DNA from: Tanytarsus gracilentus
Lineage: Eukaryota; Arthropoda; Insecta; Diptera; Chironomidae
Reading direction: 5' to 3'
Length of the DNA stretch: 64,000 bases
Assembly (NCBI GenBank): GCA_038502055.1
Contig: JAXRKN010000036.1
Span: forward strand, 3,348,001-3,412,000
The notes beneath the pieces are model-generated. The model had not been told where the DNA came from. It ran no database searches and saw only the letters and a program-made list of their open reading frames with translations. Each line of letters starts with the position of its first letter. Within the stretch, counting starts at the first letter, position 1. Shown piece by piece: positions 37,301 to 52,300 of this stretch. The position numbers were made by a program, and so were the translations under genes.

Positions 37301-40300
37301 TTGACTCTCTCACTATATGTGAGAAAAAAAAAGTTCTCGACAATTAATTCTCATTTCTCCTTCCACATAATTTGTACGTGTGTGTATGTCTTAATTGCTA
37401 ATTAACTTTTTTTTATGATTTCGTTAAGTGACGTGTAAGCGGTTGTCAAATTGCACCATGGGAAATCAAAAATTATGAATTCAGTGCACACACATCTCGG
37501 ACTATTACAAGTGTCGCTCTATGATAGTTTGATATTCATTAAAATGAGCTCTACGTGAGCAGACAGTATCATCACATAATTTATTAATTAATTTGCGCTA
37601 AGTGCTTGTAACTTTTTCTTTACTTGTGGTTCGTGAACACTTTTACATCGCTAAGAATTTTAAAAATTCGTTTGTAATCAAAAATCTTTTTAATTTATCA
37701 TAAAATTTATGGTAATTGGAAATTATGCAATTTTTTATTATTTCTTTCATCTTTCTCTCGTGTTTGAGAATCGGACATGAAAACTTCGTGCCATGTATCT
37801 TCTCCTCTTTTATGAGCTGGCGCGCGATCTATCTGGGCACAAGGAGGTGGAGAGCAAGGGGTGTGAAACTTTAGTATATAACCTTATATACATTACTTAT
37901 ATAAATGTTATTTCCATGTTCCTCCCCCCTTTACAGAGCGTTTGCGAGAGAGAGAAAAAATTATTTTGTTTTGAAACAACATCGATTGAACCGGAGATAA
38001 TGTCAATATCTTACTTATGTCTCCATTAAAGAATTGATTGTTGGTTCGCTCGCTCTCTCCTCCCCGCGATCGTGATGAGGCAATTTACTAATCTCATTGA
38101 GATGGTGAAATAGAATTTTTTTTCTCCTTCTTTTGTGTTCTTGACCGAGAGGTACACATGAGAGCACATCTCTTCTTTATTAATTCTATCTCTACATCAA
38201 ATCGTGCACTCGTTTTTTTAACGATAAAAATAAAATTCAATTGATATCTTCGAGAGCAAACGAGATTCCCATGCAAGGCGTATATATATATGAAAATATC
38301 AGAAAATAGAGATCATCGAATGACCGCTAGCGACTTCGAGATCAAGGCCGAAAAGTCTAGTGCGCTATTATTGTCTTCTTGCCATCTCATTTTCATCGCA
38401 ATCCATCCCGATCGAGGGCTAATGAAGAACGCAACATGCGCGAAATTCCGTGCAAAATCGTCCGAAAATAAATAAGAGAGTGAGTAAGAAGAAGGAGAGG
38501 AAAGAGTGGAAGGCAATATTCATCAACATTCCATCACATTAAATTGTAAAATGACTGCGAAGAGAAAGAAAAATATAATTTCAAATCATTCGATTTCCTC
38601 AATTGCGCGCTACCGAGTTCAACAATCGCTAAAAATTCTAAAACTCTTTGTTGTCGGGCTCGAGACAGAATGAAATAGAAAATTTGTTCAGTTATGATGC
38701 CAAGAAATTCTCTCTCTATCTCTGTTGCTTTGACATGCACCAACTTTTTTTTAAAGAACCAGAACAAATCGCTTCATAAAGTGGGCTCGAATAGAACAAT
38801 GAACATCATTAACACACTGAACAATAAAAGTTCTGCCAAAAAAAAAGTTAAATAAAGAACAGTTCGACCTCACATGATCACGATCTTTTATGTTTCCTTG
38901 CTGAAGGGGAAAATTTTTGATTCGTAAGATTTTTTAATGATGTTCATACCCGTTAAGAATTTATTTAACTTTCAATGTTTAGATTTTTTAAACTTAATGA
39001 TATTAACTTCAAAGGTTCCGTTAAAAAAATAATTTCCTTTCTAAGCTCCTCATTGTTCTTCATAAAACTACTTTCGGATCAATTCAGAATCTTCTTTTAA
39101 AAAGACATGTTAATGTTCATTGTTTAGCAAACACAGCGATTAAGCCATAAATAAATTAGTCACAGAAAGCATACACACACAGATCAACGGTAAACTTTTG
39201 CGAAAGTCTTAGAAGTGAGAAATTTCTTTCTCATCTCACTGAAATAGATTTTAAATATTCTTATCACATTCATGTCTACCTAAAGTGCACTTTTTTGCTA
39301 TTTGGTTCACTACGTGCGCCAAATGATCAATTAAAATGAAAAAATGAATAGAGCGCCAGTGTGAAGAAGATACATTTATAGCATGGTTGATTAATTATTC
39401 GACATAACACATGTTTTAATACCTCGTCGGCCGGCGACGACGTGCAAGTCGAGGAAAAATGAGCAAGATCGATCTACTTTCTCACAAGCACTCTTTTCTT
39501 TTACCCCTCCACGTGACGTCTTATACCGATTTACATTCCAATTAAGGACTTCTTTTCTTATGCAACACGTACAACCACGCAAAATTGTTAGAATCAATAC
39601 CATCGCATTGGTAATTCATTGCTTTACATAACGAGGTGAACATGATGAAATAAATTACATTTGACGGTTGATTCGCCAGCAATCGGAAATTATTATTATT
39701 ATTACTGCACAATCTCAACATTTTTTTTACATAATTGAATGAGCTTTCGATATGAGAGCGAGAGATCTATTCTATGTATAATCTTATGCATTAGATGCAT
39801 ATATTGAAATCGAAACGACTCGCTGAGAATGTGGAAAAATTTTCTTTAATAACGCGATCGCTCTCGAGGCAAAAGAAGAAGTTCCTCACGGAACAATGAC
39901 AGGGAACAACAAGATTGTGATTTATATCTGATGGTCTGTGATTCTCATTTAGCACACATAGAGCAGTAGTATAATGCAATCATACAAATCAAACATATAA
40001 TAAATCCTTGATCGAGTTAACGCCTTTTACCACATATACTTGATATTTACCTATAGCTAACACATAATCTCACTAGGAATCTCATCGCTAACACATGTAC
40101 GCGAGTGGAAAATAATAATATTATTGCAAATATGGTCAATGTCAAAGAAATGTTTCTTATCTATTTAATTGGAAGATTCCACCCACACGCAAAAATGCAC
40201 ACTCGCGAGTGCATATAAAAAAGCTTTACAGTTAAACACATGCTTTTGTTTCGTTTATTTATAGCATTGTGATAAAGTCACACGACACTCACATAAATTA

Positions 40301-43300
40301 TGGTGCCTTTCGCACTCTCAAATTCTTTTGCACGCATTCGCAAAATTGTACGTGAGGCGATTTTACAAGTGAATCTTTTTTCGAGAGATTCTCAAGGGGG
40401 TGGAGATTTATGCTTTAATTTATATAAATTATATAATTGCATAATAAATTTTTTTATAAAGCACATAAAACTTTTCAACCCTTGCAATCTCAATTAAATT
40501 ACAAGCTCGTTTAAAATAATGTTCTTAATTATACTCGCATCAAAGATTCGACAACTGAATATGTTCTCGATAAATTTTTACGACTCCACGTAAGATTCCG
40601 TTAAAAGTAATGTAAAAATCCGAGATAAAATTCCACAAGGCGCTTAACGCATTTATGGCTGACAAATGCGGTTAAATGTGTAAGTAAAGATGACATAAGA
40701 CGACGCCACAGTAGACTCAATATCAAATTCAATTACTGCCAGCTTATCATCTAGAATCGAGCAGTAGAAACGAGTGTGAATGCACATCCCGTTAGATTCG
40801 AATGCTCCTACTGATCGACTGAGAGCGTGCTCAAAAGTGAGGATCAAATTTAAATTGACAGAGAAAAAGAACATCGAGACTAAAAAAACATATAAATTTC
40901 ATCTTAAATTGGTCTTGTTAAACTGTCTCACGCCTGTCAAACGTCACACATTCGGGCACTTCCTTTATGCATATATTTTTAAGCAACATTATTGCCTTTC
41001 AACTGTAAAAAAAAATGCTTTCGACATTTTTCTCGTCCAATATAAAATTTAAATTATTCTCTGCTGCTCGCATGCATGTCCCTCGAAATTTTTTCAGTAA
41101 CCGTTTCCGTTTAATTATTTATTGCGATAAGCCTAAAAATGAGGAGAATGAACTCCAACGCGGGCGCCCGAAATGAAAGCTCTTCTCATTAAGAAATTAT
41201 GCTCAACATGCAGGTAGAATGTCGATTTCTGAGAATAATAAATAGTTTCTTCTAACGCAATCAATTAAGGTGGGATTTTATGGCGACTTTTATGAGCATA
41301 TACTTAACGCTGTCTCATTAACATAATCAGCTTTTAAATACTGAAACCGTATACACGCGACAATCTAATGTGTGCATTACAATCAGAATTTATTTATCTC
41401 ATAGATTTTTTTATTTTCATGTGAAAACTAAAATTGGTTGATTTTCTTTTTTGCCTACAAAACGGTTTTTTTTTGTTATAATTATTTAAGACGCAGCGAT
41501 CATCTCTCGAATGTTTGTTCAACAATTTAATGAAAATTAAAAGAATTTTCACATGCCAACGACGGCGATCGCATCAAGTCACATAATTTTGATGATCATG
41601 ACGTTTTGTTTTCATCTCTCTTGCAAACGATAAAAAAAGCAATGTAAGAATGACTACGAACGAAAGAAATATAAATGCAACCAGTGAGATAGTAGCAGTG
41701 AAATACAATAATAGAAGTTCATTCTCCCACATTATAATCGCACTATCACGGCGCATAATTACGTAATTTTCAATGTAAATATTTTTTTCCCTCTCTTCCT
41801 CACTCGCGTTGTTTCGCGAGAGCCCAGAAGGTCATTAAACTTTTATATCCACCACTCTGGTATAGGGAATCTGCCTTCGTTTGTTGTTATAGAGAGCTAT
41901 CTCAACGCAAAGTCCAAAAACAGAAGAGAAGAATCTCATCTATGCTTTGCGAAACGAAAAAAAAATCGTAAATTTGTGAACAAAAGAATAATTTCGTTCA
42001 ACAAATCGCGAAAAGAAAATTCTACAATTACATTTTATATAAAATTTCATCATGATACATAAGAATTTTTCAACACTGTATCTTTTGAGAGCCAGCAGAG
42101 CGAGAAATGGCGAAAACATTTATGAACCTCCAGCGAGAGTTTTATTGCATTGTTAATCACAGCGAGTGCGGGCACTCTTTCTAATTGAATTAACTCAAAA
42201 AAAGTGATGACCGAAAAATGATAATTCTTGAAGGGATATGAATGGAGTCACTCACCTGAAGACGCTCATTGTAGCGTTCTTGCATTCGCTGCTTCCGCTC
42301 AAGTTCATCTTTTCTTCTTAGCAATCTACGAATTTCTGCCGCTTCGTTGTGACTTTCTATCTGCTTGTCTTCACCGCCACCATTATCATTGCCATGATTC
42401 TTCTTTTCACTATCACTACTCTCATTGCCAATATCCTCGTTACTCTTTTTACTACAAATTTCTTCCTCATCACTGAAACTCTCGAGCAAAATTTCCGAGT
42501 CACTTCCGCTGCAAGCTCGATTTTGTACGATGCTAATGTATTCGCCTGGAGCGAGTTTCTTTAATATTGGCTGTGGCTTACATTTGCACAGGAAATCAGT
42601 TCCAAAAAACATCAGCTTTTGTAATCTCAGCGAATTCTGCGGATCGATGTGATTAATTAAACAGCTCTAAATATAGGACTTAAATTAAAAAATATATATA
42701 TATATACGTTACCTGAGCATTCTCAATATTGATGCCATTTCGACAAAAGATTGGATCTTGAGTGACTTTGTTAAGCGGTGTAAAGCCGGCCAGCGTGATA
42801 TCTTCCGAGAGGCGAACCAAGACACAATCTATTGATAGAAGAATAGGTGAAAGTAATTATTAATGCGTAATGATTAGTCAAGTGAGATAAAAATAGAACA
42901 ATTAAGAGGAAATTACTTTACAACATACGAGCAATTATTGACAGTTTGTGTAGTAGCTTGTGCTAATTATTGAAATGAAAGAAACAGTCAGAGAGGAGGA
43001 AAACGTGATCATATCAATGTAAGCCGATTAATTGTGTGTACGAGTCTCGCGCGAAAAAAAAAGATCGTGGACCTACTAAACAAAAGAGAATGGGATTGAT
43101 TTTTGGTGTAGACAGAAGTCCCGCTCGAACCTCATTATTGTACGATGAAATCATTTGGCATCACTTTAACTGTGTGTACGCGAAGAATTTTTATCTGATT
43201 ATTTCCAAACCACTCTGTCATTTGCTCTTTTAATTTCACAACATACATTTTTACTTTTTTCAGAAGCGAAAATCGTTTTGCTAAAAAGGCATAAAATTTC

Positions 43301-46300
43301 TCTCACTCGAAATTTTGTTTTAATTCGGAACAAACTTTTGTGAAATGAGAGAGAAAGAATGAAAGAAAAGAGTGTCGAGAAAAATTACCCAAAAGAAAGC
43401 ACGACAGTGTCGAGATCACATTAATAAAGATCGACAAAAGATTAGATTAGATTAGATGACGATTAGGTGGCCACTACCGAAGTAGGAGAGACGTCCAACG
43501 CAACCACACATGATTGACCCCCGATTCCTCGGAAAAGCAGGGTCTAGCGGGCTACTTAGGCAAGTATCTACAGTCGATACAAGCCACAGGTTACGAACAA
43601 ACCCCTTCTCGGAATAAATACAATTAGATAATCGTTAGTGAGAACTGATGTCGGGCCAACCACCCTCTACCATCAGCGTTGGTTAATAGGGCATTTTAAA
43701 ATACCTTTACGGCAATGTTAGTGTGTTAGTGTTTTTGTTTTTTGTAATTTGTAAGTTTTTGTTTTCGAATGATTTTTGTTTGTAGTTTCTATAGAAACTA
43801 CGGTTGAGAACAGTCTTGTTTACTGAACAGATAATACAGTTTCCAACTAATCAAAACCAAATCAACAATATATTTCAAATCACTTAGAGAAAAGCAGTGA
43901 TTGCCTAAAGTCCCTCTGTCCCCCGAAATACAATAATAAATAAAAGTGGTCGACGGCATTGAATAAAGTTTCCGTCACTACTACCGTCCTCAGCCTTAAC
44001 TAACCGTTATAGGCTGGACCACTCACGGCACAGAACAGACAAACATTTAACATAAAGCGTAAATTTGAAAACAATGATTTTAAAAAAAAATAAATTATTT
44101 AAAATAAAATAATAAAAATAAAATAAAACAAACTTCTTCATATTATGAAGAAAATATTTGGAGAGAGTTACTCTCCGAAGTGAGAATGAGCGAGAGAAAG
44201 CAACGAATGGAGAGTGAAATTTTTCTCAGAAATTTTTCCCTCGAAATTATTTTTCCTCATTCTCACTTCCTTACGTGATTTAACGATGTGACTCGATGAA
44301 TTTGTTGAAGAATAAACACTTATAAACATATTTAAAAGAAATTGAAGATTGAAAACACACTAAAACTGATTTAAATGATAAAATTTAGGGAGACACAATC
44401 ACTCTTGTTGAAAACAGGGGGAAAACTCCAGATCACATTAATAAAGATCGACAAAAAAAGAAAAAGTATTTCCAAGTTAAATTGTTGTAATTAAGAAAAT
44501 TTGGATTCACCATTAATAACGTCGGTTTTGTTTCACTGCCTCTCACTTAAATTCCAGAAGAAAAAAAAGTTAAATCCATTGGAATGTATTTTTTAAAATT
44601 GTCATTGCATAGCATGCATCTCTTACCCGTTAGAATTATTTTTAAGCCTGCATAATTTTGCAATTTCCCAAAAAAAAAATTTAAAACGATAATGGTCTTG
44701 CGTACTTGATGGAATAAGTAATTGGTGGATTATGGAATCGCTTATTGATTCGATTTTGTTTAAAAGAGAGACACATTGCTTTTTTATGATAAAATATTCT
44801 AATCCCTAGCTTCTCCAAATGCATTGGCGGCGGCGTCAGCAGTGATTTACATAAAGCTAAATAAATTCCGACGCTACTTATAGGAATGAAAGGTATATAT
44901 GAAACAGAAGTTGACTACAGTTGTTTTATTAGCAGCGCACAGCTGGAGATTCTTTCACTGCACCTTCGCTGGCCGATCTATCACAAAAGATCTGCATTTT
45001 TTATCAATTTACAAGACGCCTATGAGTGTTTTTGCATTTCTCACGAAAGTGACATAAATTCTCGCGATGGGTTAAAGCAGCGATAATGTCACGTCGAAAA
45101 TGCTTCTAGACTTTCTAGATTTTATTAAATAACCTAAATTCAATCAAAACCAACCTTCTCCCTTCTCAAGCACCAAATAATCTCTATTTGCATCGACCAC
45201 AGTCTCGAGCAGTGTCATTAACGAGGCGAGTCCATTCCATGGGTCGTGATTGCTCGTAGCACTAAATGTAGAGAAAGAAAGAGAATATAATAAATCTATT
45301 GAATTTCCCGCAACAACACTTGCTGATCAACTTGCTTACCCAATTTTAAAATCAGAAAACGGAGGCGGATTCCATATGTTTTCGTGGTAAAACATCCAGT
45401 CAGTCCAGACCTAAATGTGTATCGAAAGACGGAGAAAAAAAAGAAATGGACAATGCATGAGATTAGTGTCACGAAGCTTAAAAGAGAAATATGTATGGAT
45501 GTGAAAGGATTAACGAAACATCTAAAACAATTAATAAATAAACCCACTAACTGTTTTATTCTTGAAAATGATTCACTTAAAATATTTCCATTATCTCTAT
45601 TTCATCATTTGTTCTTCACCCAATTGGCATTTCCAATACGTACTTTATTGACTCATTCTCATTTACGGTCGACATAGAATTTCTCAATATTGTACACAGT
45701 TTATGCTTGTGAAAGTATATGTATATAAGAGAGGATGTGCCATTTAGTGATTGAAAAAAAATAATTGTTAGACTTTTGCCGCATCGATTACAATAAAATT
45801 GAAAAGTGGCCGTTTGTTAACAGAGAAAAGAGAGAGAAAGACAAAGACCATATCTTTTTAATTCCTTTTCGGCGTACCTAATGAGCGATCATCATTTGCT
45901 ATCATTAACATTGTTAGTGCTGCTGTTATTGGCGGTGGGTTTAGGTCGAAGAACAAAAGATATATGAAAAAAGAGAAGGTAATTTCTTCTCTCATGCATT
46001 TCGCATAAGCATGTTGAAAATGCCGAAAACATTAGAACATTTACGCAGCAGAGCTTTATGATCCTCGAAAAAAAACACATAAACTTTGTAACGCTTTATA
46101 ATTTCATTAATAAGTTCATTATGCTCAACTGTCTTCAACCTTTAGATTTTAACTGTAAAAATTCTACGAGGACTTAGGTAACTGTTTTTTTTAAGAACTA
46201 TCAGAAACTTTAAGTCCTAAACATTAAATTAAAAAAAATAATAAAGTTTTTAAGTGATATGAAACATATTTGAAAGATCGTAAGATGGAGATGAAGAGTT

Positions 46301-49300
46301 TAGTTACAACAAAGTATAAAGTGCCATTGAATACTTATATATCCATTGCCCAGGAGCTTAGAATGGATGTCAAGAGAGGTTTGTCTTATTCCTAATTGAG
46401 TTGGTAATTTGTTTTTGAAACGAATAAGCGCGACTCTTGGCGCCAAAGACAACGACAAAAAACGTTATAACGATATCATCCTCACGTAATGACGATCTTC
46501 TTTCTCACTAGTCACTCACAGGTCAATAAAAATCAATCATCAATCTGTAGCCATAAGAATGTGTACATACAGAAAAAAAACGAGAAGAATTCCGCGAGAA
46601 TTGAGATCATTAAGGAATGTAATTGAACCTTCTTATTCTTTTTTTTGTGTTTGCAACCATCTCCAATTTGTTTGTGGTTCTTCTCTCTTTTTTATGCCAT
46701 CTTTGAACAATTGCAAAGTCGCAAAAGATCTTTTTCCTTAAATAACCAAGCAGCATATGTTTCAGAAATCATTAATTCAACTTTTCCTCATTTAGAATTT
46801 CTCTCTCGTAATATTAAATTTAAATCCATTTCACGAAACATCGCGAGATCAACCTCTCTTTGTATGCTGTGGCGCTTTAATAACTGTTTATTGTGTTTCA
46901 AGTCTCTCTCTCACTCACTCGATAACGCGGCATTATAGAATTTAATGGTCCACGATTCATCAACAATAACAGCAGAGGAGAGCGTGGATGATCGCAGTAG
47001 TGCTCATAAAAATACTTAAATACATTTTCATGACAAATTATCTCGTTGATGAATTAGATAGCACGATAATATTTCATCATCATCAACAAGAGAGAGAGGC
47101 AGCTGTGTTTATAGGAATCAATGAATTTTTACGATAAGAGATGATGTTTGTTATAAAATATCGTAATTAATTTTTTATAAATAAAAATTATCATAGTTTA
47201 AAACCAGAAATAGTATGACAAAAACTTTTTTATAAAGAACTTCAATGATCGCGTAATATTTTTAAATCCTTACAAATCTCAAGTTTATCATTAAAGCTGA
47301 ATCGAACAAAAACATGATTGAGTGCTCTTCACAACAATATCATAATCAATCTCACAGAAAGATTGCACTCGGAGATCATCATCATCATCGAAATTGCGAT
47401 GGAATAAAAATCAGTGACACAGGAAAGAAAAAATATAAGTGCGTGTTTAAGGGGTGAGAAACTTGTTTATAAATATATCAAAAAAATAACAAGAAACGCT
47501 AACATACAGGAAGGAGAGAGTAATTAAATCATATACGATAATTTATTTCCTTACCTTAATTGCAGGTAAAATCACTTTAGAATCTTCATTCAGATTCAAG
47601 ATCTTCTTTGACTCGTCCTTCGTGGCGACATTGCTGGATTACGAAAGAGAGATAAAGAAAAGCATATAATTATTGAAGAGAAAAAGATCCGATTGAGTTG
47701 ATAAGAGGACGTACTTGTCGATTTTTTTGTGACTCTCTTCACTTAATATCACGACAGGGGCTGCTGTGGATTTGCTACCGCCGTTTAGCGTCTCTTTTAG
47801 CACTTCGATGAACCGTTCTACGATAATTCCAAACATTAGCAATGCAACGGTTATTGCGCATTCCTGCACTTCAGAACGAGCTTGCACATTGGAACCAATG
47901 GATGTTGATGATGATGTGTCTGTGAAAGAGAAGAAGGAAGAGAAAGAAATTTAAATAAAATTTGCATATAAACTTTTGACATTTCTCATTCGGAAAAAAT
48001 TAATCATTCATTCGCACAGGAACACTTTAAGTGGAATTGGTTTGAGAATCTTTCGTGGAATCTTCCAGCAGCAAAAAAAGGTCATCGACCATCATCATCA
48101 TCATGTATTATATGGTAAATTCGCATGTTGCTACTGGCCTCACATAAAAATAAAATAAAGACGACGAATATGAGAGAAGAATGAACCAAAGCTAATCGCA
48201 CCCAAATTATAATCACTTTCGAGCAATCACCACCATGTGGTCGCGAGTAAAAGAACTTTCTTATAAAAGGTCGATGAATGTGTTCTTTTTTTCGCCAAAC
48301 AAACAATAAACTATCATATCATGTCATAATAAATAATAATTTACAACATAACCGCATGAGCCTCATGAAGCTCCATGATTTATAAATTCATCATCACCTC
48401 AACATGAATATACATTTTACTCGTATACATTTTAATATATTTTTTTGAGACACGGAATCTAAATATTAAACTCAAATAAATTCCTTAAAAAATTAACATG
48501 TAAAAATTCACCGAAAGTTTATAACGTTCACTCTCGCCGTTGTCTTGGTGGAGGAAAGTAACAATGAAGATTATCCCAGGAGGGCAAGTTCTTGGTCAAA
48601 ATGCCCATAAATTTCTCTTAATATGACAACTTTACAAACATTGCTTATTTCATTTTTATGATCCATTTCGTTCTTACATACTCTCTTGTCCGTTTTCTCG
48701 AAATTTATGTTTGCTAACTTTTTTTATGAAAAAAAACGCACAAAAAAGTCTTCTTTTATGTCGACAATTCCGCAAAGTATTTATTGTTGTAGCTAAAGCG
48801 AGCGAGCAAAAAGAGGAAGGCATGAGTGAGCGAACAAAAAACAATTTTAAGAGAGTACGAACAGATGAGTGCGAGCAGTAACCTTGCCAAGGACGATACA
48901 TAATTTATTTTTGTATATATGTGGTTGCCGTTTTGTGGTGCTGCCCGTAATATATTTTTCAACCTTTCCGCTGTTTGAGTAATATAGGAGATTATTGAAG
49001 CTTCATCTTCCTCTTTCGAGCTTGAGAATTTATATTTTTTTTGCTAAGAAATACTCGCAAATTTAAGTGAAAATAATTCTGTCACGACATTGTACTGCGA
49101 GGAATTTTTCGCTTATTTCCGTTTTATTCAACTCTCTTAAATAAGTTATGAGGATGAAAAAAATTAATTGAATTATAATGATGATTTTATTTAATTTCAC
49201 TCATTTAGTAGAAAAGTATTTTATGCGCGAGTAAAACACGCATACGGATAAAACGAAAGAGTTCAATGCTACGAGGAAAAGGAAACGGGACTTTTTACTA

Positions 49301-52300
49301 ATTAATTTTTCCTCCGTTCATCACGCTCTTGAAGAAAATATTCCTAATTAATTTCTCTCACTCTATCCTAATCAAACACGACTAACCGCAATACGCGTCA
49401 TTAGAGATAATCTCATAAAATTACCAATTTGCCAATTCTTGCTAAAGAATCATTCGCGAGATTAAAATAACTAATTAAATTATCTCGACGATTTGCTGCC
49501 TTTTTAAGCTCGAGAATGGAATGCAAAGCAAATTAATCATCGATATCTCTTCATTTGCTGCCTCTCTCTCTCTCGAAAGCAAGAAATAGGAGTGGAGAAA
49601 ATCGCACGTAATTCAATTAGCAACCTGAAATCGCACACCGTCACATTAATTCAATATCGCGCCATAACTAATTACTTTACATTTCAATCATGCACACACA
49701 GACTTCATGAGATAATCCACACGGATTTTTTCCCTCACTTCGACTTCTTTTAAATTACGTGCGACTTTTCTTCAACGGGTACACACGCATAATAATATTC
49801 TTGAATGAAATGCAAATAGCCAAGTTGATTCTATCCGAGACGACAGAGCGAGCCTCCCACATGTCAAAAGTATATTCACTCTGTTGTGTCTGACACATTA
49901 CAAGAACATGCGTAGATTTAATTTTAGACAATCAATCAACTCACGCGAACCCGATTTTAAAAATAGAACAAATTAGTCCCAAAATATCTCTGGAATTTAG
50001 CTCACAATAAAAAAAAGTGAAGGACGGTCAGACGGGCGTTACGGAGAGGCCAAATTAGAGATCGTGATAGAATAGTCGAATGGTTAATTTTGACACACAT
50101 TGTTTTCTTCTTAGCACTCTTCAACAGTTGTTTTGAAATAAAATCTCAAATTTATTTTTAAATAATCGCTCATTTAGATAAATATCGCATGGCATGATCG
50201 GAGAAAGCCTTGCCTCAAGCAACACTTCTCTAACGGTGTTTGGTGCAAGCTAATTAATTAGAATTTTTTCAACGACTCGCACGGACATCATGAAGGCGCG
50301 AGAGTGAGAAAAATATTTAGATACATTTCATTTTCTGCCACACTTTTATCTCTCTCTCTAATCTGGTTTACACACGAGATATATTTATTGAGGCACGATA
50401 TCATATCTCTTTTTTTATTAGAGCAATTATTTTGGGGAATTCGCTCGAGGCTATTAATTAATTACGTGTTCTAAAAATAGTCGCTCATAAAATTAGTCGG
50501 CAACATCTGAAGAGATTAAAAAGCATGCAAATAGTGCAGAAAAATGCAAAATGAAAACAGGAAAGTGCCGCAGTAGCAATGTAGGCTAAAGCAACTCGTT
50601 TTTTTACGTGCAATTTTTTCAATTTTTTCTGACGATGATGATGATGACGGGACATAATACGTGTGAAATCGAAAAGAAAGGAGAAAAGTTGATACCACCG
50701 GTTCTTAATCAAGTCATTGAGTCATCACGAGAGAATTTATGCATAAATAGAATCAAACAATATAATCTCAAATGAGATCTATCGTCCGTTAGAGAAAAAA
50801 ACTCACCTTTCGTTTCCGTACTCTTGACTGCATTGCAATCGATGGCGTACATGTTGAGAGATAACAATTGTAGGATTCGATGTGAATTTATGGGAATTGG
50901 TGAAATATGAAGGAGAGCGCGAAATTCTTTAAGCATTTGTGTGGCGCAAGTATGAAACGAATCCATGCTGTGGAGGATAGATAATAAAAAATTTTTATAG
51001 TTAGATTAAAAAATTAAAATAAAATAAAATTTTCCTACCCAATTTTGGTAATGAGCTTTCCTTGAACATGCAAGAAGGAAATTATAAAGCGTTTATTAAG
51101 TTCTGATGGATCCAACTTATCCAATTCCTCATCATCAGTGCTCTCTGCGCTTTTGCTAAGCATCGAACAGTCTAACGGTCCCGTTCTGTGAACTCGACTT
51201 CCTCCATCGGGATGTATCCACGTTTCTTTCCTCAGATTTCCATCAAATCGATGCTCTTTCTCCTTTAATCGCAATCGATTTTTCTCGTCGCGCTTACGCT
51301 GCGTAAACTCGTACTGTGGGGTATAAAAAAACACAATTTCCATAAATTACTCAATTATGCATAAACTTTATTTTATGTGAATGAAACCAGGAGCGTAAAA
51401 TTTATCAATTTGCAGGAACTCACCAATGCCTTGTACTTGATAAGCGTTAAGTAATAAATGAACGTAATAAGTTTAGTATAATAAAGAAAGCAATTTATGA
51501 TTATTAACTTGCCGAAGACTGAATGAGCTTGAAGGGCTTTACATTCATAAATTGAAAAAAAGTTGTGACTCAATTTATGAATAAATCCCATTTATATGTG
51601 GATATAAAGATTTAAATTTACTCACCTTCTTGCGAATTTCATCGAATAATGCTCCTAGACTTTCCTTTGCCGACAAGACAGGGTTTGAAGACATTAGGCT
51701 TCTCATATAAAAATACACAGCATCAATTTTACGTTTCTGTTTTGAATGAAAAAATTAATTTTAGTGTTAAGAACACTTAAATAATCACTTACAGAGTAAA
51801 CAGCCAACAGAGCGAGTTGATTAAAAGGCTTTCCATTCTTGGGTACAATTTGCTGGGCCTTTACATAATAATTTTTAGCTCGTCCATAATTATTTGTAAG
51901 ATTGAATTGTTCGCGATATCTAGCCAAATCCCCTAAGAACAGGAAAATTTTTTGTGCAGATACGAGAGCAAGCTTTACATAGCCTACTCCATTTCGATAG
52001 CTAGCCGCATTTTCGCCAATGAATTTTTCAATTTTAAACTTATGGCAAGTCTCGAGATGCACTAGAAGCGATTCTAAGTATTTTGTACCGGTGTCTATAA
52101 ACTCAAGTGCCCTCTCCTTGTAAGCGCTTTTAGCATTTTCATCTTCACCAAAGTTTTGAATAATTTTACGTTGGATTTCGATAATGTTGTAGAAGAGAAT
52201 TTTCCAGAAATAATGCTCAACATGATTCTCTTGGCAAAATCTCATGTCGACGCACAAAAGCTCCTCAAAAATCTTTTGTATCTTTTCCCGTACCTCGAGG

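Larger units (their letters stand above)
33939..42255 (-). other. Smg6 intron 12, 8.3 kb
   Basis: The largest intron of the gene, just before the PIN domain exons. It holds cassettes at 37855-37931 and 40394-40483, a plus-strand TATA/initiator pair at 35285-35315 and small open frames behind it. No large nested gene is evident. Confidence 0.7.

Noticed and set aside
43781..44047. Solo LTR beginning TGTAG and ending ACA
   Set aside because: There is no short target duplication at these points, whereas a perfect 27-bp duplication lies further out at 43413 and 44430, which fits a larger insertion.
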